This document shows, piece after piece, positions 34,334 to 43,554 of a DNA stretch of 55,673 nucleotides (its first letter is position 1; every line of letters begins with the position of its first letter). This DNA is from an uncultured Bacilli bacterium (lineage in GTDB: Bacteria > Bacillota_I > Bacilli_A > RFN20 > CAG-826). The position numbers and the translations under genes are program-made. The DNA lies in contig CALVXI010000009.1 in assembly GCA_944368975.1 (NCBI GenBank), positions 1 to 55,673 on the forward strand. The letters are read 5' to 3'. A model generated the notes under the pieces. It had not been told where the DNA came from. It was given only the letters and a program-made list of their open reading frames with translations, and made no database searches.

Positions 34334-34853
34334 TTAAATTCTAAATAAACAATTAGCTAATCTTAAATTTATATGTAAATTAATAATTTTTATTAATGAA
34401 TATCTAATTTTATTTTTAATACCTTCAAGTGAATTTCTAAATTCTTCTTCTAAAGTTGTTAATACAATTATAAATAATTCAAAGTTATTAACTAAGAACA
34501 TAATAAAACTAATAGATTCAAGTGTGATAAGTGTCAAAACAAATAAAATCTTACTTTGAATTAGAATTGTTAAAATAGCAAAACAAGGAACTTCTATCGA
34601 CTTTAAAATATACTTAATACCATCAAATATATAATCAAGTCTAGCTAATCCTAATACTTTAATAGTTGTAAAGTATAAAAAAGTTGTAAAACCAATACTA
34701 ATAAGTAAATCACTAATATTATATTTATTTCTTTTATGAATAATTGCTAGAAAGCTAGAAACAAATAAAAAAACAAAAAATAGATACAATTAACGGTAAC
34801 GTATCTTTCATTGTCTCACTTAAATTGACATTCATAATAAAACTTTCAAGCAT
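34334..34853 (-). pseudogene. Frameshifted small membrane protein
   Basis: Starting at the ATG at 34853 (AAGG 7 bases upstream), the frame reads MLESFIMNVNLSETMKDTLP then LIVSIFCFFICF and stops. The other frame then carries FVSSFLAIIHKRNKYNISDLL and runs to 34334. On the coding strand the join lies at a T7 run (34767-34773); with six T the two parts give one 172-residue protein with three or four membrane helices. So it is either broken by a one-base slip or an assembly error. Function unknown. Position just upstream of the surface array suggests an accessory role. Confidence 0.6.
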
Positions 34854-34929
34854 AATTAAACCTTGTTTAGGTAATAATATGCAATTATAAGTAAAAAAGC
34901 AAGTGTCAATTATTTTATTAGAAAACACT

Positions 34930-34986
34930 AAAAACCTCTTAAAACTCAACTATTTTTTTAAAAAAGTTAAGTTTTGCAAGGTTTTT
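34930..34986. repeat. Long imperfect inverted repeat (hairpin or bidirectional terminator)
   Basis: A 57-base near-palindrome: arms AAAAACCT, AAAACT, AAC-T and TTTTTT pair with AAAAAA, GTT, AGTTTT and AGGTTTTT, broken by a few mismatches (CTT/GCA, C/A and one bulged A). T-runs lie at both outer ends, so it could terminate transcription in either direction, most plausibly of the wHTH gene upstream. Confidence 0.6.
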
Positions 34987-35040
34987 GAATGTCGATTTAT
35001 AATTAATATTTTTCTTTATTTCTTTTATATTTTTGAATTA

Positions 35041-35059
35041 ATTGACAATTTATGTCAAT
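35041..35059. promoter_or_regulatory. Perfect inverted repeat ATTGACA-N5-TGTCAAT, candidate operator
   Basis: Arms of seven bases with a five-base spacer (ATTTA) sit between the wHTH gene and the membrane-protein gene. The right arm contains TTGACA on the minus strand, a perfect -35 sequence. Further copies of the half-site ATTGACA/TGTCAAT occur at about 34826-34832 and 34904-34910. The nearby wHTH protein is a natural candidate binder, but this is inference. Confidence 0.45.
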
Positions 35060-35078
35060 AGATGACAAATTAATAAAA

Positions 35079-35396
35079 TTATAATCTTAAAATCTTTTCG
35101 AATAATTTAGCGTGTTTTTTCATATATTTAACAACACTAATTAATTCTTTTATATCATCTTCAGTTAATTCTTCTTTATCAGGTTTACTTATATAGTCTT
35201 CTACTTCATCAATATCAAAATAGAATTTATTTAAGTTAGATTTAAATTTTCCTAAACCTAAATCATTCATTTCTTTAAATAGACTTGTTGCTTGTAAAAA
35301 ACCAACACCATATTCACTTTGAACTAAAGAAACTGTAACAGTCTTCTCTTTATAATGATCTTTTAGAAATTCTTTTAAAATAAATTCCTTAGCCAT
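35079..35396 (-). CDS. Small winged-helix DNA-binding protein (FtsK-gamma-like)
   Basis: A 105-residue protein; I start at the ATG at 35396 (MAKEFILKEF) with AAGGAG 10 bases upstream, not at the longer 120-residue frame. KTVTVSLVQSEYGVGFLQATSLFKEMNDLGLGKF (about residues 16-49, read in halves) has the helix-turn-helix pattern of the FtsK gamma winged-helix domain. A C-terminal acidic stretch is followed by a basic helix (VKYMKKHAKLFEKIL). It lies upstream of the broken membrane gene and the surface array on the same strand, so a regulatory link is plausible. Confidence 0.65.
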   Translation of the reverse strand: MAKEFILKEFLKDHYKEKTVTVSLVQSEYGVGFLQATSLFKEMNDLGLGKFKSNLNKFYFDIDEVEDYISKPDKEELTEDDIKELISVVKYMKKHAKLFEKILRL

Positions 35397-35441
35397 ATCT
35401 ATTATTCTCCTTAAAAATTTATGTCTACCATTAATATACAT

Positions 35442-35946
35442 TATTTAATAAATTAAATCATAAAAAATCTTAATTTTTTTATAAATATAGCGTAATTCTT
35501 AAGAATATTTATTAATTTTTGTTTTATCTATTAATAAATAATTTATTGAATGCAGAATGAAACATTCATATTAAAAGTTTATATCATTTACAATTTTTGC
35601 AAGTTCTTGCAATTTACGTTAATTTGCTTCTATTCAACAAGAATGCGATTTAAAAAATAAAATTGAAATAAAAATAATTTCAAAAAGATTTTACAAAAAG
35701 AGACTATAAATAAAATTAAAAGTATCTAATTTTACGCTTTCCAAATAAATTAAAAAATCGATAAAAAAATTCAATTATATCTGCAATTATCGAAAATACT
35801 TGATTGAATCGTAATTTTTCTTATTTTAATAACTAGCCAATATGTGAAAGAATTATTAAAAAACCTTTCAATAAAAAGTTAATTTAATAATAACCGTTTT
35901 AATAATATAGTTGATACATCAAAAACTTATGAAATATAAATTAAAT
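35442..35946. other. Gene-free AT-rich spacer of about 500 bases
   Basis: No ORF of useful length on either strand. The only clear structure is the perfect inverted repeat TTGCAAG-TT-CTTGCAA at 35597-35612, which looks like an operator. Promoters for the wHTH gene (leftward) are expected here but none is convincing. Confidence 0.5.
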
Positions 35947-36546
35947 CTACTCCCTCACTTTTTTACTTCTAATAATCTTAATAACTAAATATAATCCTAA
36001 TAAAATAGTAATACTTCCTACTAAAATACCAAAACTTCCATTAGCTTTATTATTAACTTTATTTAATGCCATAAATATAGATGACTGAGTATTAACTAAA
36101 CTAAATAAAGATATAGATAAATTCATAATTCTAAAAGAAGTATTAACTAAATGATTCTTACCTTTACTTTTATATAATTGATATATTGATATACCTAGTT
36201 CAATAAATGAAAATAAAGCAATCGTAATTGCTAAAATCATCGAATATCCTTTATTTTCATTTATTTTATTTAATAATGTAACTGAATAAGTTAAATAAAA
36301 TATCCCAATAAGAATTAAAAAGAAAGAAATAATAAAACTAATAAGATATTTATTTTCATATTTCTTCCTAACTAAATATATATTTTTATTTATCCCTATA
36401 AATAAAGTAGAAAATGCACTTAATAAATATAAATAACCATTAATAAATATTGATAAAATAATTTTAATAATAGACCATATATAATTGAATATCGTAGTTA
36501 TTATTAATATTAATTCATTTTTATATATTTTATTTATTAAGTGCAT
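35947..36546 (-). CDS. Hypothetical membrane protein, 5-6 helices
   Basis: A 199-residue protein, hydrophobic throughout. Segments lie at about 12-35, 36-55, 68-92, 100-122, 135-155 and 170-192, with a short basic loop (LVRKKYENKY). No family motif is recognised. It follows the 113-residue membrane protein by 18 bases and ends with basic residues SKKVRE, suggesting a cytoplasmic C-terminus. Possibly controlled by the divergent TetR gene. It could be a small transporter or a stress/envelope protein; I cannot choose. Confidence 0.6.
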   Translation of the reverse strand: MHLINKIYKNELILIITTIFNYIWSIIKIILSIFINGYLYLLSAFSTLFIGINKNIYLVRKKYENKYLISFIISFFLILIGIFYLTYSVTLLNKINENKGYSMILAITIALFSFIELGISIYQLYKSKGKNHLVNTSFRIMNLSISLFSLVNTQSSIFMALNKVNNKANGSFGILVGSITILLGLYLVIKIIRSKKVRE

Positions 36547-36564
36547 AAATTATTTATATTCTTA

Positions 36565-36906
36565 CTAATCTTTCTTATTTAAAGCAAGTAAGATACTACT
36601 AGCATATTTTTCTTTTCTATTTCTTAATATTTTTTGATATATTGGATAATTTATACTAACCATAATAATACCTATAATTCCTATAATTATACCTAAAGCA
36701 ATAAATAAACTAGATCCATCTCCTATTACTTTCATTGCTAAACACATTCCTATACCTAAAACTAATGCACCAATAATTCCAAAAGAGTAAGCAAAAATAT
36801 AACAAGGTAATTTGGCTTTTCTATCTAATCTTTTAGCTTCATCAAGTCCTGTTTCTATTTTAATTTCATATTCTTCTTTTAACTTTTCTACATCATAATT
36901 TTTCAT
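36565..36906 (-). CDS. Small two-helix membrane protein
   Basis: A 113-residue protein with a basic amphipathic N-terminus and two helices (about 33-58, 68-88). The pattern YIFAYSFGIIGALVLGIGMCLAMKVIGD and VSINYPIYQKILRNRKEKYA is a widespread Firmicutes family that databases often label 'dihydropteridine reductase' without good support; I do not accept that function. GGAGG precedes the ATG. It diverges from a TetR gene over 114 bases, with a perfect 12-base palindrome between them, so TetR control is likely. Confidence 0.75.
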   Translation of the reverse strand: MKNYDVEKLKEEYEIKIETGLDEAKRLDRKAKLPCYIFAYSFGIIGALVLGIGMCLAMKVIGDGSSLFIALGIIIGIIGIIMVSINYPIYQKILRNRKEKYASSILLALNKKD

Positions 36907-36936
36907 AATTTAATTTACCTCCATTTATTTAAACGT

Positions 36937-36948
36937 TAACTTAAGTTA
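36937..36948. promoter_or_regulatory. Perfect palindrome TAACTTAAGTTA, candidate TetR operator
   Basis: A 12-base perfect palindrome in the divergent region between the small membrane protein gene and the TetR gene. TetR-type regulators usually bind such palindromes next to their own gene. Confidence 0.5.
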
Positions 36949-37020
36949 CATCTATAATTTAATTAATCTATAAATAAATTAACACGACAAAAAGATTAAA
37001 AAGTGTAGTATCATACATAT

Positions 37021-37548
37021 ATGAATGCTAAAGAAAAATTAATAGATTCTTTTTTTCACTTATTAACTATTAAAGAATTTAATAATATCTCAATAAGTGA
37101 ATTATGTTTATTAAGTAAAGTACATCGTACTACTTTTTATAATTATTATGATAATTTATTTGATTTATTAATAGATGCTAAAAATAAAGCAATAAATGAA
37201 TTAGATAATGAATTTAAAGAAATTAATAATAATACAAATTTTGATTATATGTCAGAAAATACTTTAGTTACTTTTTTAGAATTTATTAAGAAATATCCTA
37301 ATTTATTTAAAGCTTATTTTGTTAATAGTGAAATCTTAGATTCAACATCTATTTTTAATGATTTATTAAATAATAAGTTTATCCCTAATGCTAAAAAGCA
37401 TGGGTTTAATGATGAAGAAGAAATTAAATTAGCCTCTATATTTTTTATTCATGGTATTACTTCTATTTTACTTTATTGGATTGATTCTAATTTTAAGTTA
37501 GATAGTAAAACTTTATCTAAGATTATTTTAGGATTTATTGTTAAGTGA
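37021..37548 (+). CDS. TetR family regulator
   Basis: A 175-residue protein with an N-terminal HTH (KEKLIDSFFHLLTIKEFNNISISELCLLSKVHRTTFYNYYD, read in two halves), where HRTTFYNYYDN is the recognition helix. The C-terminal domain ends with helices that include IFFIHGITSILLYWIDSN. Such proteins often repress a neighbouring membrane-protein or transporter gene; here the divergent partner is the 36565-36906 gene. No good Shine-Dalgarno is seen before the ATG, so the leader may be short. Confidence 0.85.
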   Translation: MNAKEKLIDSFFHLLTIKEFNNISISELCLLSKVHRTTFYNYYDNLFDLLIDAKNKAINELDNEFKEINNNTNFDYMSENTLVTFLEFIKKYPNLFKAYFVNSEILDSTSIFNDLLNNKFIPNAKKHGFNDEEEIKLASIFFIHGITSILLYWIDSNFKLDSKTLSKIILGFIVK

Positions 37549-37594
37549 AAAATAAAAGAAATAATTATTTATACTAATAATTTAAATAAAATAG

Positions 37595-37614
37595 TTAAGA
37601 TTTGCAGCTTTTTT
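37595..37614 (-). other. Recurrent post-stop motif after serS
   Basis: On the serS sense strand AAAAAAGCTGCAAATCTTAA begins 11 bases after the stop codon. It is the clearest example of the motif also seen after the DegV-family gene, the Hint gene and ispE. Confidence 0.35.
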
Positions 37615-37625
37615 AATAAAATAGA

Positions 37626-38906
37626 TTACTTTTTAATAGGTCTTAAAACTTCAATTCCTCCCATAAAAGGTCTTAAAACTTCAGGAACAGTTACGCTGCC
37701 ATCTTCATTTTGATATTGTTCAAGAATAGCAGGAAATACTCTACTAGTAGCAAGTCCACTTCCATTAAGTGTATGACAATAATGCATTTTATCTTCTTCA
37801 TCTCTATAACGAATCATGCCTCTACGTGCTTGATAGCTACGAGCATTTGATACACTACTAACTTCTTTATAAATATCAATTGAAGGTAAATAAACTTCTA
37901 AGTCATAAGTTCTAGCCATTGAATGAGAACAATCTCCAGCTGCTAATTTAGATATTTGATAGTGTAGTCCTAATCCTTCTAATAATTTTTTAGCTTTATT
38001 TAAAAGTTCTTCAAAAGCTCTATCACTATCGTCATCTTTTGTATATTCGACCATTTCAACTTTATTGAATTGATATCCTCTAATCATGCCTCTTTCTTCT
38101 GTTCTATAACTTCCAGCTTCTTTACGATAACATGGAGTGTAAGCAAAATACTTTTTAGGTAAATCAGTTGAAGATAATATCTCATTTCGATGTAAATTGA
38201 CCAAAGCTGTTTCTGCAGTAGGCAATAAAAATTTCTTATTATCAAAACCACTTAATTCAAAAACATCTTGTTCGAATTTAGGGAATTGACCAGCAGTAAA
38301 ACCACTTTCATAATTTAAAATATGAGGAGGTAAAATAAATTCAAATCCGTCTTGAAGATGACTTGCAATAAAATAATTTATTAAAGCCCATTCAAGTCTA
38401 GCTCCTAAATTAGTATAAATCCAAGTTCCATGTCCTGAAATTTTAGCTCCTCTAGCATAATCAATTAAACCAAGAGATTCTGCTAATTCAACATGGTTTT
38501 TAATTTTAAAATTAAAAACAGGTTTATTTTTAAAAGTATAAATTGGCTTATTATTTTCTTTTCCACCACCTAAAAGATCTTCATCTGGTAAATTTGGTAA
38601 AGCAAATAAAATTTCATTAATTTTATTTTCTAATTCTTCAAGTTTAACTTCTTTTTCTTTATTAATTGCAGCAAGTTCTTTTACTTTATTAAAAATTAAA
38701 GTTACATCTCCTCCAGATTTTTTTACTTGAGGGACACTTTTTGAAAGCTTATTTTGTTCAGCTTTATTAGATTCGACTTCTCTTAATAAATTACGTTTTT
38801 CATTAACCATCGAAATTAATGGTGTTAAATCAATTTCATAATTTTTTCTTTTTAATAATTCTTCAACGTGTTCTTTATTTTCTAAAATGTAATTAAGATC
38901 TATCAT
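37626..38906 (-). CDS. serS: Seryl-tRNA synthetase
   Basis: A 426-residue class II synthetase. The N-terminal coiled-coil arm (about 25-100, with NKLSKSVPQVKKSGG) binds the long variable arm of tRNA-Ser. The catalytic domain holds the class II motifs: LPTAETALVNLH, YRKEAGSYRTEERGMIRGYQFNKVEMVEY and a motif 3 region GSGLATSRVFPAILE. It charges tRNA-Ser with serine. It follows gyrA by 2 bases, as the last gene of the replication block on the minus strand, with the recurrent post-stop motif after it. Confidence 0.97.
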   Translation of the reverse strand: MIDLNYILENKEHVEELLKRKNYEIDLTPLISMVNEKRNLLREVESNKAEQNKLSKSVPQVKKSGGDVTLIFNKVKELAAINKEKEVKLEELENKINEILFALPNLPDEDLLGGGKENNKPIYTFKNKPVFNFKIKNHVELAESLGLIDYARGAKISGHGTWIYTNLGARLEWALINYFIASHLQDGFEFILPPHILNYESGFTAGQFPKFEQDVFELSGFDNKKFLLPTAETALVNLHRNEILSSTDLPKKYFAYTPCYRKEAGSYRTEERGMIRGYQFNKVEMVEYTKDDDSDRAFEELLNKAKKLLEGLGLHYQISKLAAGDCSHSMARTYDLEVYLPSIDIYKEVSSVSNARSYQARRGMIRYRDEEDKMHYCHTLNGSGLATSRVFPAILEQYQNEDGSVTVPEVLRPFMGGIEVLRPIKK

Positions 38907-38908
38907 AA

Positions 38909-41458
38909 TTAGTTTTCTCCTTCGTTAGTGATATCTTTTTCCTCAATATTTTCTTCCTTTTCAAAATTATTTTCAATATGAGGTAGGATAGTTAAACTAG
39001 AAACAGATTCATTTTCTTTTAATGAGATGATTTTGACTCCTTGTGAATTACGTCCACATTCTCTAACTTGAGATAATGGAGTTCTTATTACGGTACCATT
39101 ATTTGTTATAACAACAACATCTTCATCACCCTTAACAATCTTTGTTCCTACTAAATTTCCAGTTTTAGGAGTTACTTTAATAGTAATAACACCTCCAGCT
39201 CCACGATTTGTTAAACGATAATCGCTTAATGGTGAAAGTTTTCCTAAACCTAATTCACTTAAGACAAATACCTTATCTCCTGATAAAGATGTTTCTAACC
39301 CGATCACATCACCACCTTTAGTATTAATTCCTTTAACACCACTAGCAGTACGACCCATACTTCTTACATTATCTTCTTTAAATAAACATAGCATTCCTTT
39401 ATTAGTTGCTAAAGCTATGAGTGCATTACCGTCAGTGACTTTAACATCAAGTAAACTATCATCTTCTTTAAATGTAATTGCGTATTTTCCATTACAATTA
39501 ATTCTTTCAAATTCACTTAATGAAGTTCTTTTTACAATACCTTGTTTAGTAGCAAAGAATAAATATTTATCTTTATAATCATTAACTCCAATTAAACTTA
39601 TTACTTGCTCGCCTTTTTCTAAATTAAGAATATTCAAGACTGGGATTCCTTTCCCTTGGCGACCAGAAACATTAATTTCATATCCTCTTTTACGATATAC
39701 TCTTCCTAAACTTGTAAAGAATAGGATGTCTGTATGAGTTGAACTATAAGTCATTAATTTAACCTCATCATCATCATAGACAGACATGCCTCTAACACCT
39801 TGTCCACCACGATTTTGAGCTTTAAATTCATCAGTTGACATTCTCTTTATATAACCTTTTTCAGTTAAAGTTATAACTATATCTTCTTCAGGGATTAAAT
39901 CTTCATCATCAACACTTGTTAAACTTGTTGAAATAGTAGTACGACGATCATCACCATATTTTTGACTAACTTCGTTTAATTCCTCAATAATAATTTCTTT
40001 TTTAGTATCTTCACTACCAAGAATTTCATCATAACGCTTTATATTAGCTAACAAAGAATCTTTTTCATCGAGTAATTTCTTTGTTTCTAAACCTGTTAAT
40101 CTACCTAAAGTCATAGATACTACAGCTTTAGCTTGTTCCTCACTTAAAGAATACACTTCAATAAGTTTTTCTTGAAAAATACTTGTGTTTTGCGAGGTTT
40201 TTGCTAGTTGTACGACGTTATCAATGTCATCTCTAACAAGAAGTAAACCTTCAATAATATGCAATCTATGTTCATCTTTTTTCTTTAAATAAATAGTTTT
40301 ATTTGTTAAAACTTCGATTTGATGTTCAACATAATATCTGATTAATTCTTTTAAAGACAAGACTTTAGGGGCACCGTTAAAAATGCAAAAATTATTGACA
40401 GTATAATTAACCTCTAATTGAGTATTTTTATATAATTGATTTAATATAACTTCAGGTGAAACATCTCTACGAGTTTCTATTTCTATATGAACATCGCCTT
40501 TCGAATAATCTTTTATCGAAGTAATTCCTTCAACAACTTTATCTTTAACTAAATCGCCTATTTTACTTACTAAGAAAGCTTTATTAACTTGATAAGGAAT
40601 TTCGGTTACAATAATTTTTCCTTTTCCACTTTTATCAGTTGTGATTTCACATCTTGAGCGAATTCTAAATGTTCCTCTACCTGTTGCATAAGCATCTCTA
40701 ATTCCGCCAATACCATAAACTATTCCACCAGTAGGAAAATCTGGTCCTTTAATAAACTTCATTAGTTCTTCAACACTAATATCAGGATTATTAATATAAG
40801 CAATAATTCCATTAATTGTTTCTTTTAAATTATGAGGTGGCATTTTTGTAGCATATCCTACAGCAATACCATCACTACCATTAATTATTAAATTAGGTAT
40901 TTTGCTAGGTAAAACACTTGGTTCTTCTAAACTACCATCATAGTTAGGATCAAATCTTACAGTTTCGCAGTCTATATCTTCGACCATTTTTAAGGCAATT
41001 TTCGACATACGACATTCTGTATAACGCATTGCAGCAGCTTCATCGCCATCTAAACTTCCGAAATTACCATGTCCTTCTGCTAAAGTGTAACGCATTGAAA
41101 AAGGTTGAGCTAATCTAACAATAGTTGAATAAATTGCGGAATCTCCATGAGGATGGTATTTTCCCATAACATCACCAACAATACGAGCACTTTTTACAAA
41201 CGGTTTATCAGGCGTATAACCTTCGTTATACATGCCGAATAAACATCTTCTATGAACAGGTTTTAAACCATCTCTAACATCTGGTATAGCACGAGATACA
41301 ATAACACTCATTGCATAATCTAAAAATGAATTTTTAACTTCTGTTGAAATCTCAGTATCTTTTAAAGAAGGTACTATTCCAGCTTCTAAAGAGGCGTTTT
41401 CTTCCTTTAAACCCTCTAAATCTTCATTATTTTTCTTATTTTCTAATTCATCAGCCAT
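38909..41458 (-). CDS. gyrA: DNA gyrase subunit A
   Basis: An 849-residue GyrA. The active-site Tyr is in AAMRYTECRMSKIA, and the region around the helix-4 contact reads HPHGDSAIYSTIVRLAQPF. The C-terminal part has beta-pinwheel repeats with the GyrA-box-like AQNRGGQGVRGM. An unusual acidic N-terminal extension (MADELENKKNNEDLEGLKEEN) precedes the normal start; no alternative ATG fits better. At the position of E. coli D87 it carries Ser (see findings). With GyrB it introduces negative supercoils. It follows gyrB by 17 bases. Confidence 0.97.
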   Translation of the reverse strand: MADELENKKNNEDLEGLKEENASLEAGIVPSLKDTEISTEVKNSFLDYAMSVIVSRAIPDVRDGLKPVHRRCLFGMYNEGYTPDKPFVKSARIVGDVMGKYHPHGDSAIYSTIVRLAQPFSMRYTLAEGHGNFGSLDGDEAAAMRYTECRMSKIALKMVEDIDCETVRFDPNYDGSLEEPSVLPSKIPNLIINGSDGIAVGYATKMPPHNLKETINGIIAYINNPDISVEELMKFIKGPDFPTGGIVYGIGGIRDAYATGRGTFRIRSRCEITTDKSGKGKIIVTEIPYQVNKAFLVSKIGDLVKDKVVEGITSIKDYSKGDVHIEIETRRDVSPEVILNQLYKNTQLEVNYTVNNFCIFNGAPKVLSLKELIRYYVEHQIEVLTNKTIYLKKKDEHRLHIIEGLLLVRDDIDNVVQLAKTSQNTSIFQEKLIEVYSLSEEQAKAVVSMTLGRLTGLETKKLLDEKDSLLANIKRYDEILGSEDTKKEIIIEELNEVSQKYGDDRRTTISTSLTSVDDEDLIPEEDIVITLTEKGYIKRMSTDEFKAQNRGGQGVRGMSVYDDDEVKLMTYSSTHTDILFFTSLGRVYRKRGYEINVSGRQGKGIPVLNILNLEKGEQVISLIGVNDYKDKYLFFATKQGIVKRTSLSEFERINCNGKYAITFKEDDSLLDVKVTDGNALIALATNKGMLCLFKEDNVRSMGRTASGVKGINTKGGDVIGLETSLSGDKVFVLSELGLGKLSPLSDYRLTNRGAGGVITIKVTPKTGNLVGTKIVKGDEDVVVITNNGTVIRTPLSQVRECGRNSQGVKIISLKENESVSSLTILPHIENNFEKEENIEEKDITNEGEN

Positions 41459-41475
41459 TTCAATAATCTCCTTTA

Positions 41476-43554
41476 TTAGATATCTAAGTTCTTAACAAAT
41501 TTAGCATTTTGTTCAATAAATTCAGTACGAGGCCCAACTTCTTCACCCATTAAGTCTTGGAATACTTGATCAGCTTCCATTGCATCATCAACGGTAACGC
41601 GGAGCATTTTACGCTTTTCTTTATTCATGGTTGTTTCTTCAAGTTGTGAAGCATCCATTTCACCTAAACCTTTATATCTTTGGAATGGATAACCTGGTTT
41701 TAAATCTAAAGTTTTTCTAACAACCGAAAGTTGTTCATCACTATAACAATAGTAATCTTTACCTTTATAATTAATCTTATATAAAGGTGGTTGAGCTATA
41801 TAGATATATCCATGATCAATTAAAGGCTTCATAAAGCGATGGAAGAATGTTAATAATAAAATTCTAATGTGGCTACCATCAACATCAGCATCAGTCATAA
41901 TAACAATTTTATGATATCTTATTTTACTAATATCAAAATCTTCTCCAAAACCAGCACCAATCGCTGAAATCATATTACCAATCTCAGCATTTTCAAAAAT
42001 ACGATGACTTTGAGCTTTTTGTACATTTAAAATTTTGCCTCTTAAAGGTAGAATAGCTTGAGTACGTGGATCACGCCCATTTTTAGCGCTTCCTCCAGCA
42101 CTATTACCTTCAACAATAAATAATTCACATTCTTCTGGATTATTCGAACTACAATCAGCTAATTTTCCTGGTAATGTTGTTATTTCTAAAACGCTTTTAC
42201 GACGAATATTTTCTTTTGCGGCTCTAGCAGCAAGTCTTCCATCGTAAGCGCCTTTAACTTTTTGCATTATTGCTTTAGCAATTTCTTTATTTTCAAGCAA
42301 AAATTTTTCTAATTTTTCCCCTACAACATTATTAACAAGTTTTTTAACTTCAAGGTTTCCAAGTTTTCCTTTGGTTTGACCTTCATATTGTGGATTAGGA
42401 TGTTTAACACTGATAATTGCTGTTAATCCTTCACGACAATCATCAACAGTAAATCTTTCTTTATCACTATCTTTCAATATTTTAGTGTTACGAGCATAAT
42501 TATTAAAAACACGAACAATAGCTAAATTAAAGCCATCTTCATGCATACCGCCATCTCCTGTAGAAACATTATTGCAGTAACTATAAATTTTATCGTTATA
42601 ACCAGTTACATATTGCATAGCAGTTTCAACGTAAATTAATTCTTTTTTATTGAATTCTATAAATTCTTGAGCACCATCACAATAAATAACTTCATTAAAT
42701 AATTTTTCATTATCTTTATTTAAAAATTGGACATATTCCTTAATACCACCTTCATAGCAATAACTAACTTCTTTGTTAGGTGTTTCTCTTTTATCGGTTA
42801 ATGTAATTTTAACACCTTTATTTAAAAAGGCCATTTGTCTAAGGCGATTATTAATTATTGAAAAATCATAAGTTGTAGTTTCTTTAAAAATTGTTGGATC
42901 AGGTTTAAAGGTAACGATTGTACCATGATCATCACATGTTCCAATTACTTCAAGAGGTTTAACAGTATGACCGCCATTTTCAAAGCGGATATAATGTATT
43001 TTATTATCACGATGAACATAAACTTCAACAAAAGTACTTAAAGCGTTAACAACACTTGCACCTACACCGTGGAGTCCACCGCTAACTTTATATCCACCAT
43101 CTCCTCCGAATTTTCCTCCAGCGTGAAGAACTGTGTATACTGTTTCAATAGCACTTAAGCCAGTTTTTTCAACTATATCGGTTGGTATACCACGACCATT
43201 ATCTTTAACAGTAATAGAATTATCTTCATTAATAAATACATTAATTTCATCACAATATCCGGCTAAAGCTTCATCAATACCATTATCAACAATTTCCCAT
43301 ACTAAATGATGTAATCCAACAGAAGATGTAGTACCAATATACATTCCAGGACGGAGCCTAACAGCTTCTAAGCCATCTAAAACAATAATATCTTTTCCGG
43401 TATAATCAGCTTTTGCTTTTTCTAATTCTTTTTCGTTAATATCAGAAATGATATTTTCTCCTAACTTTTCATCGATATTTTTTTCTTGTTCATTAAATCC
43501 TTCTTCTTTATCGATTAAATCAAGTTCATTATTTTCTAATTCTGTTTTCTCCAT
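41476..43554 (-). CDS. gyrB: DNA gyrase subunit B
   Basis: A 692-residue GyrB. ATPase domain: VWEIVDNGIDEALAGYC, DNGRGIPTDI and GLHGVGASVVNALS, all GHKL motifs. The TOPRIM motif reads FIVEGNSAGGSAKNGRD, where most GyrB proteins have EGDSAGGSAK; the DADVDGSHIR metal site is intact. The tail holds QRYKGLGEMDASQLEETTM. An acidic N-terminal extension of about 40 residues precedes the domain. The start lies immediately after the recF stop. It forms the ATP-driven part of gyrase. Confidence 0.96.
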   Translation of the reverse strand: MEKTELENNELDLIDKEEGFNEQEKNIDEKLGENIISDINEKELEKAKADYTGKDIIVLDGLEAVRLRPGMYIGTTSSVGLHHLVWEIVDNGIDEALAGYCDEINVFINEDNSITVKDNGRGIPTDIVEKTGLSAIETVYTVLHAGGKFGGDGGYKVSGGLHGVGASVVNALSTFVEVYVHRDNKIHYIRFENGGHTVKPLEVIGTCDDHGTIVTFKPDPTIFKETTTYDFSIINNRLRQMAFLNKGVKITLTDKRETPNKEVSYCYEGGIKEYVQFLNKDNEKLFNEVIYCDGAQEFIEFNKKELIYVETAMQYVTGYNDKIYSYCNNVSTGDGGMHEDGFNLAIVRVFNNYARNTKILKDSDKERFTVDDCREGLTAIISVKHPNPQYEGQTKGKLGNLEVKKLVNNVVGEKLEKFLLENKEIAKAIMQKVKGAYDGRLAARAAKENIRRKSVLEITTLPGKLADCSSNNPEECELFIVEGNSAGGSAKNGRDPRTQAILPLRGKILNVQKAQSHRIFENAEIGNMISAIGAGFGEDFDISKIRYHKIVIMTDADVDGSHIRILLLTFFHRFMKPLIDHGYIYIAQPPLYKINYKGKDYYCYSDEQLSVVRKTLDLKPGYPFQRYKGLGEMDASQLEETTMNKEKRKMLRVTVDDAMEADQVFQDLMGEEVGPRTEFIEQNAKFVKNLDI

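Noticed and set aside
40180-40210. TTGCGAGGTTTTTGC inside gyrA resembling the post-stop motif
   Set aside because: It is coding sequence and differs at key bases.
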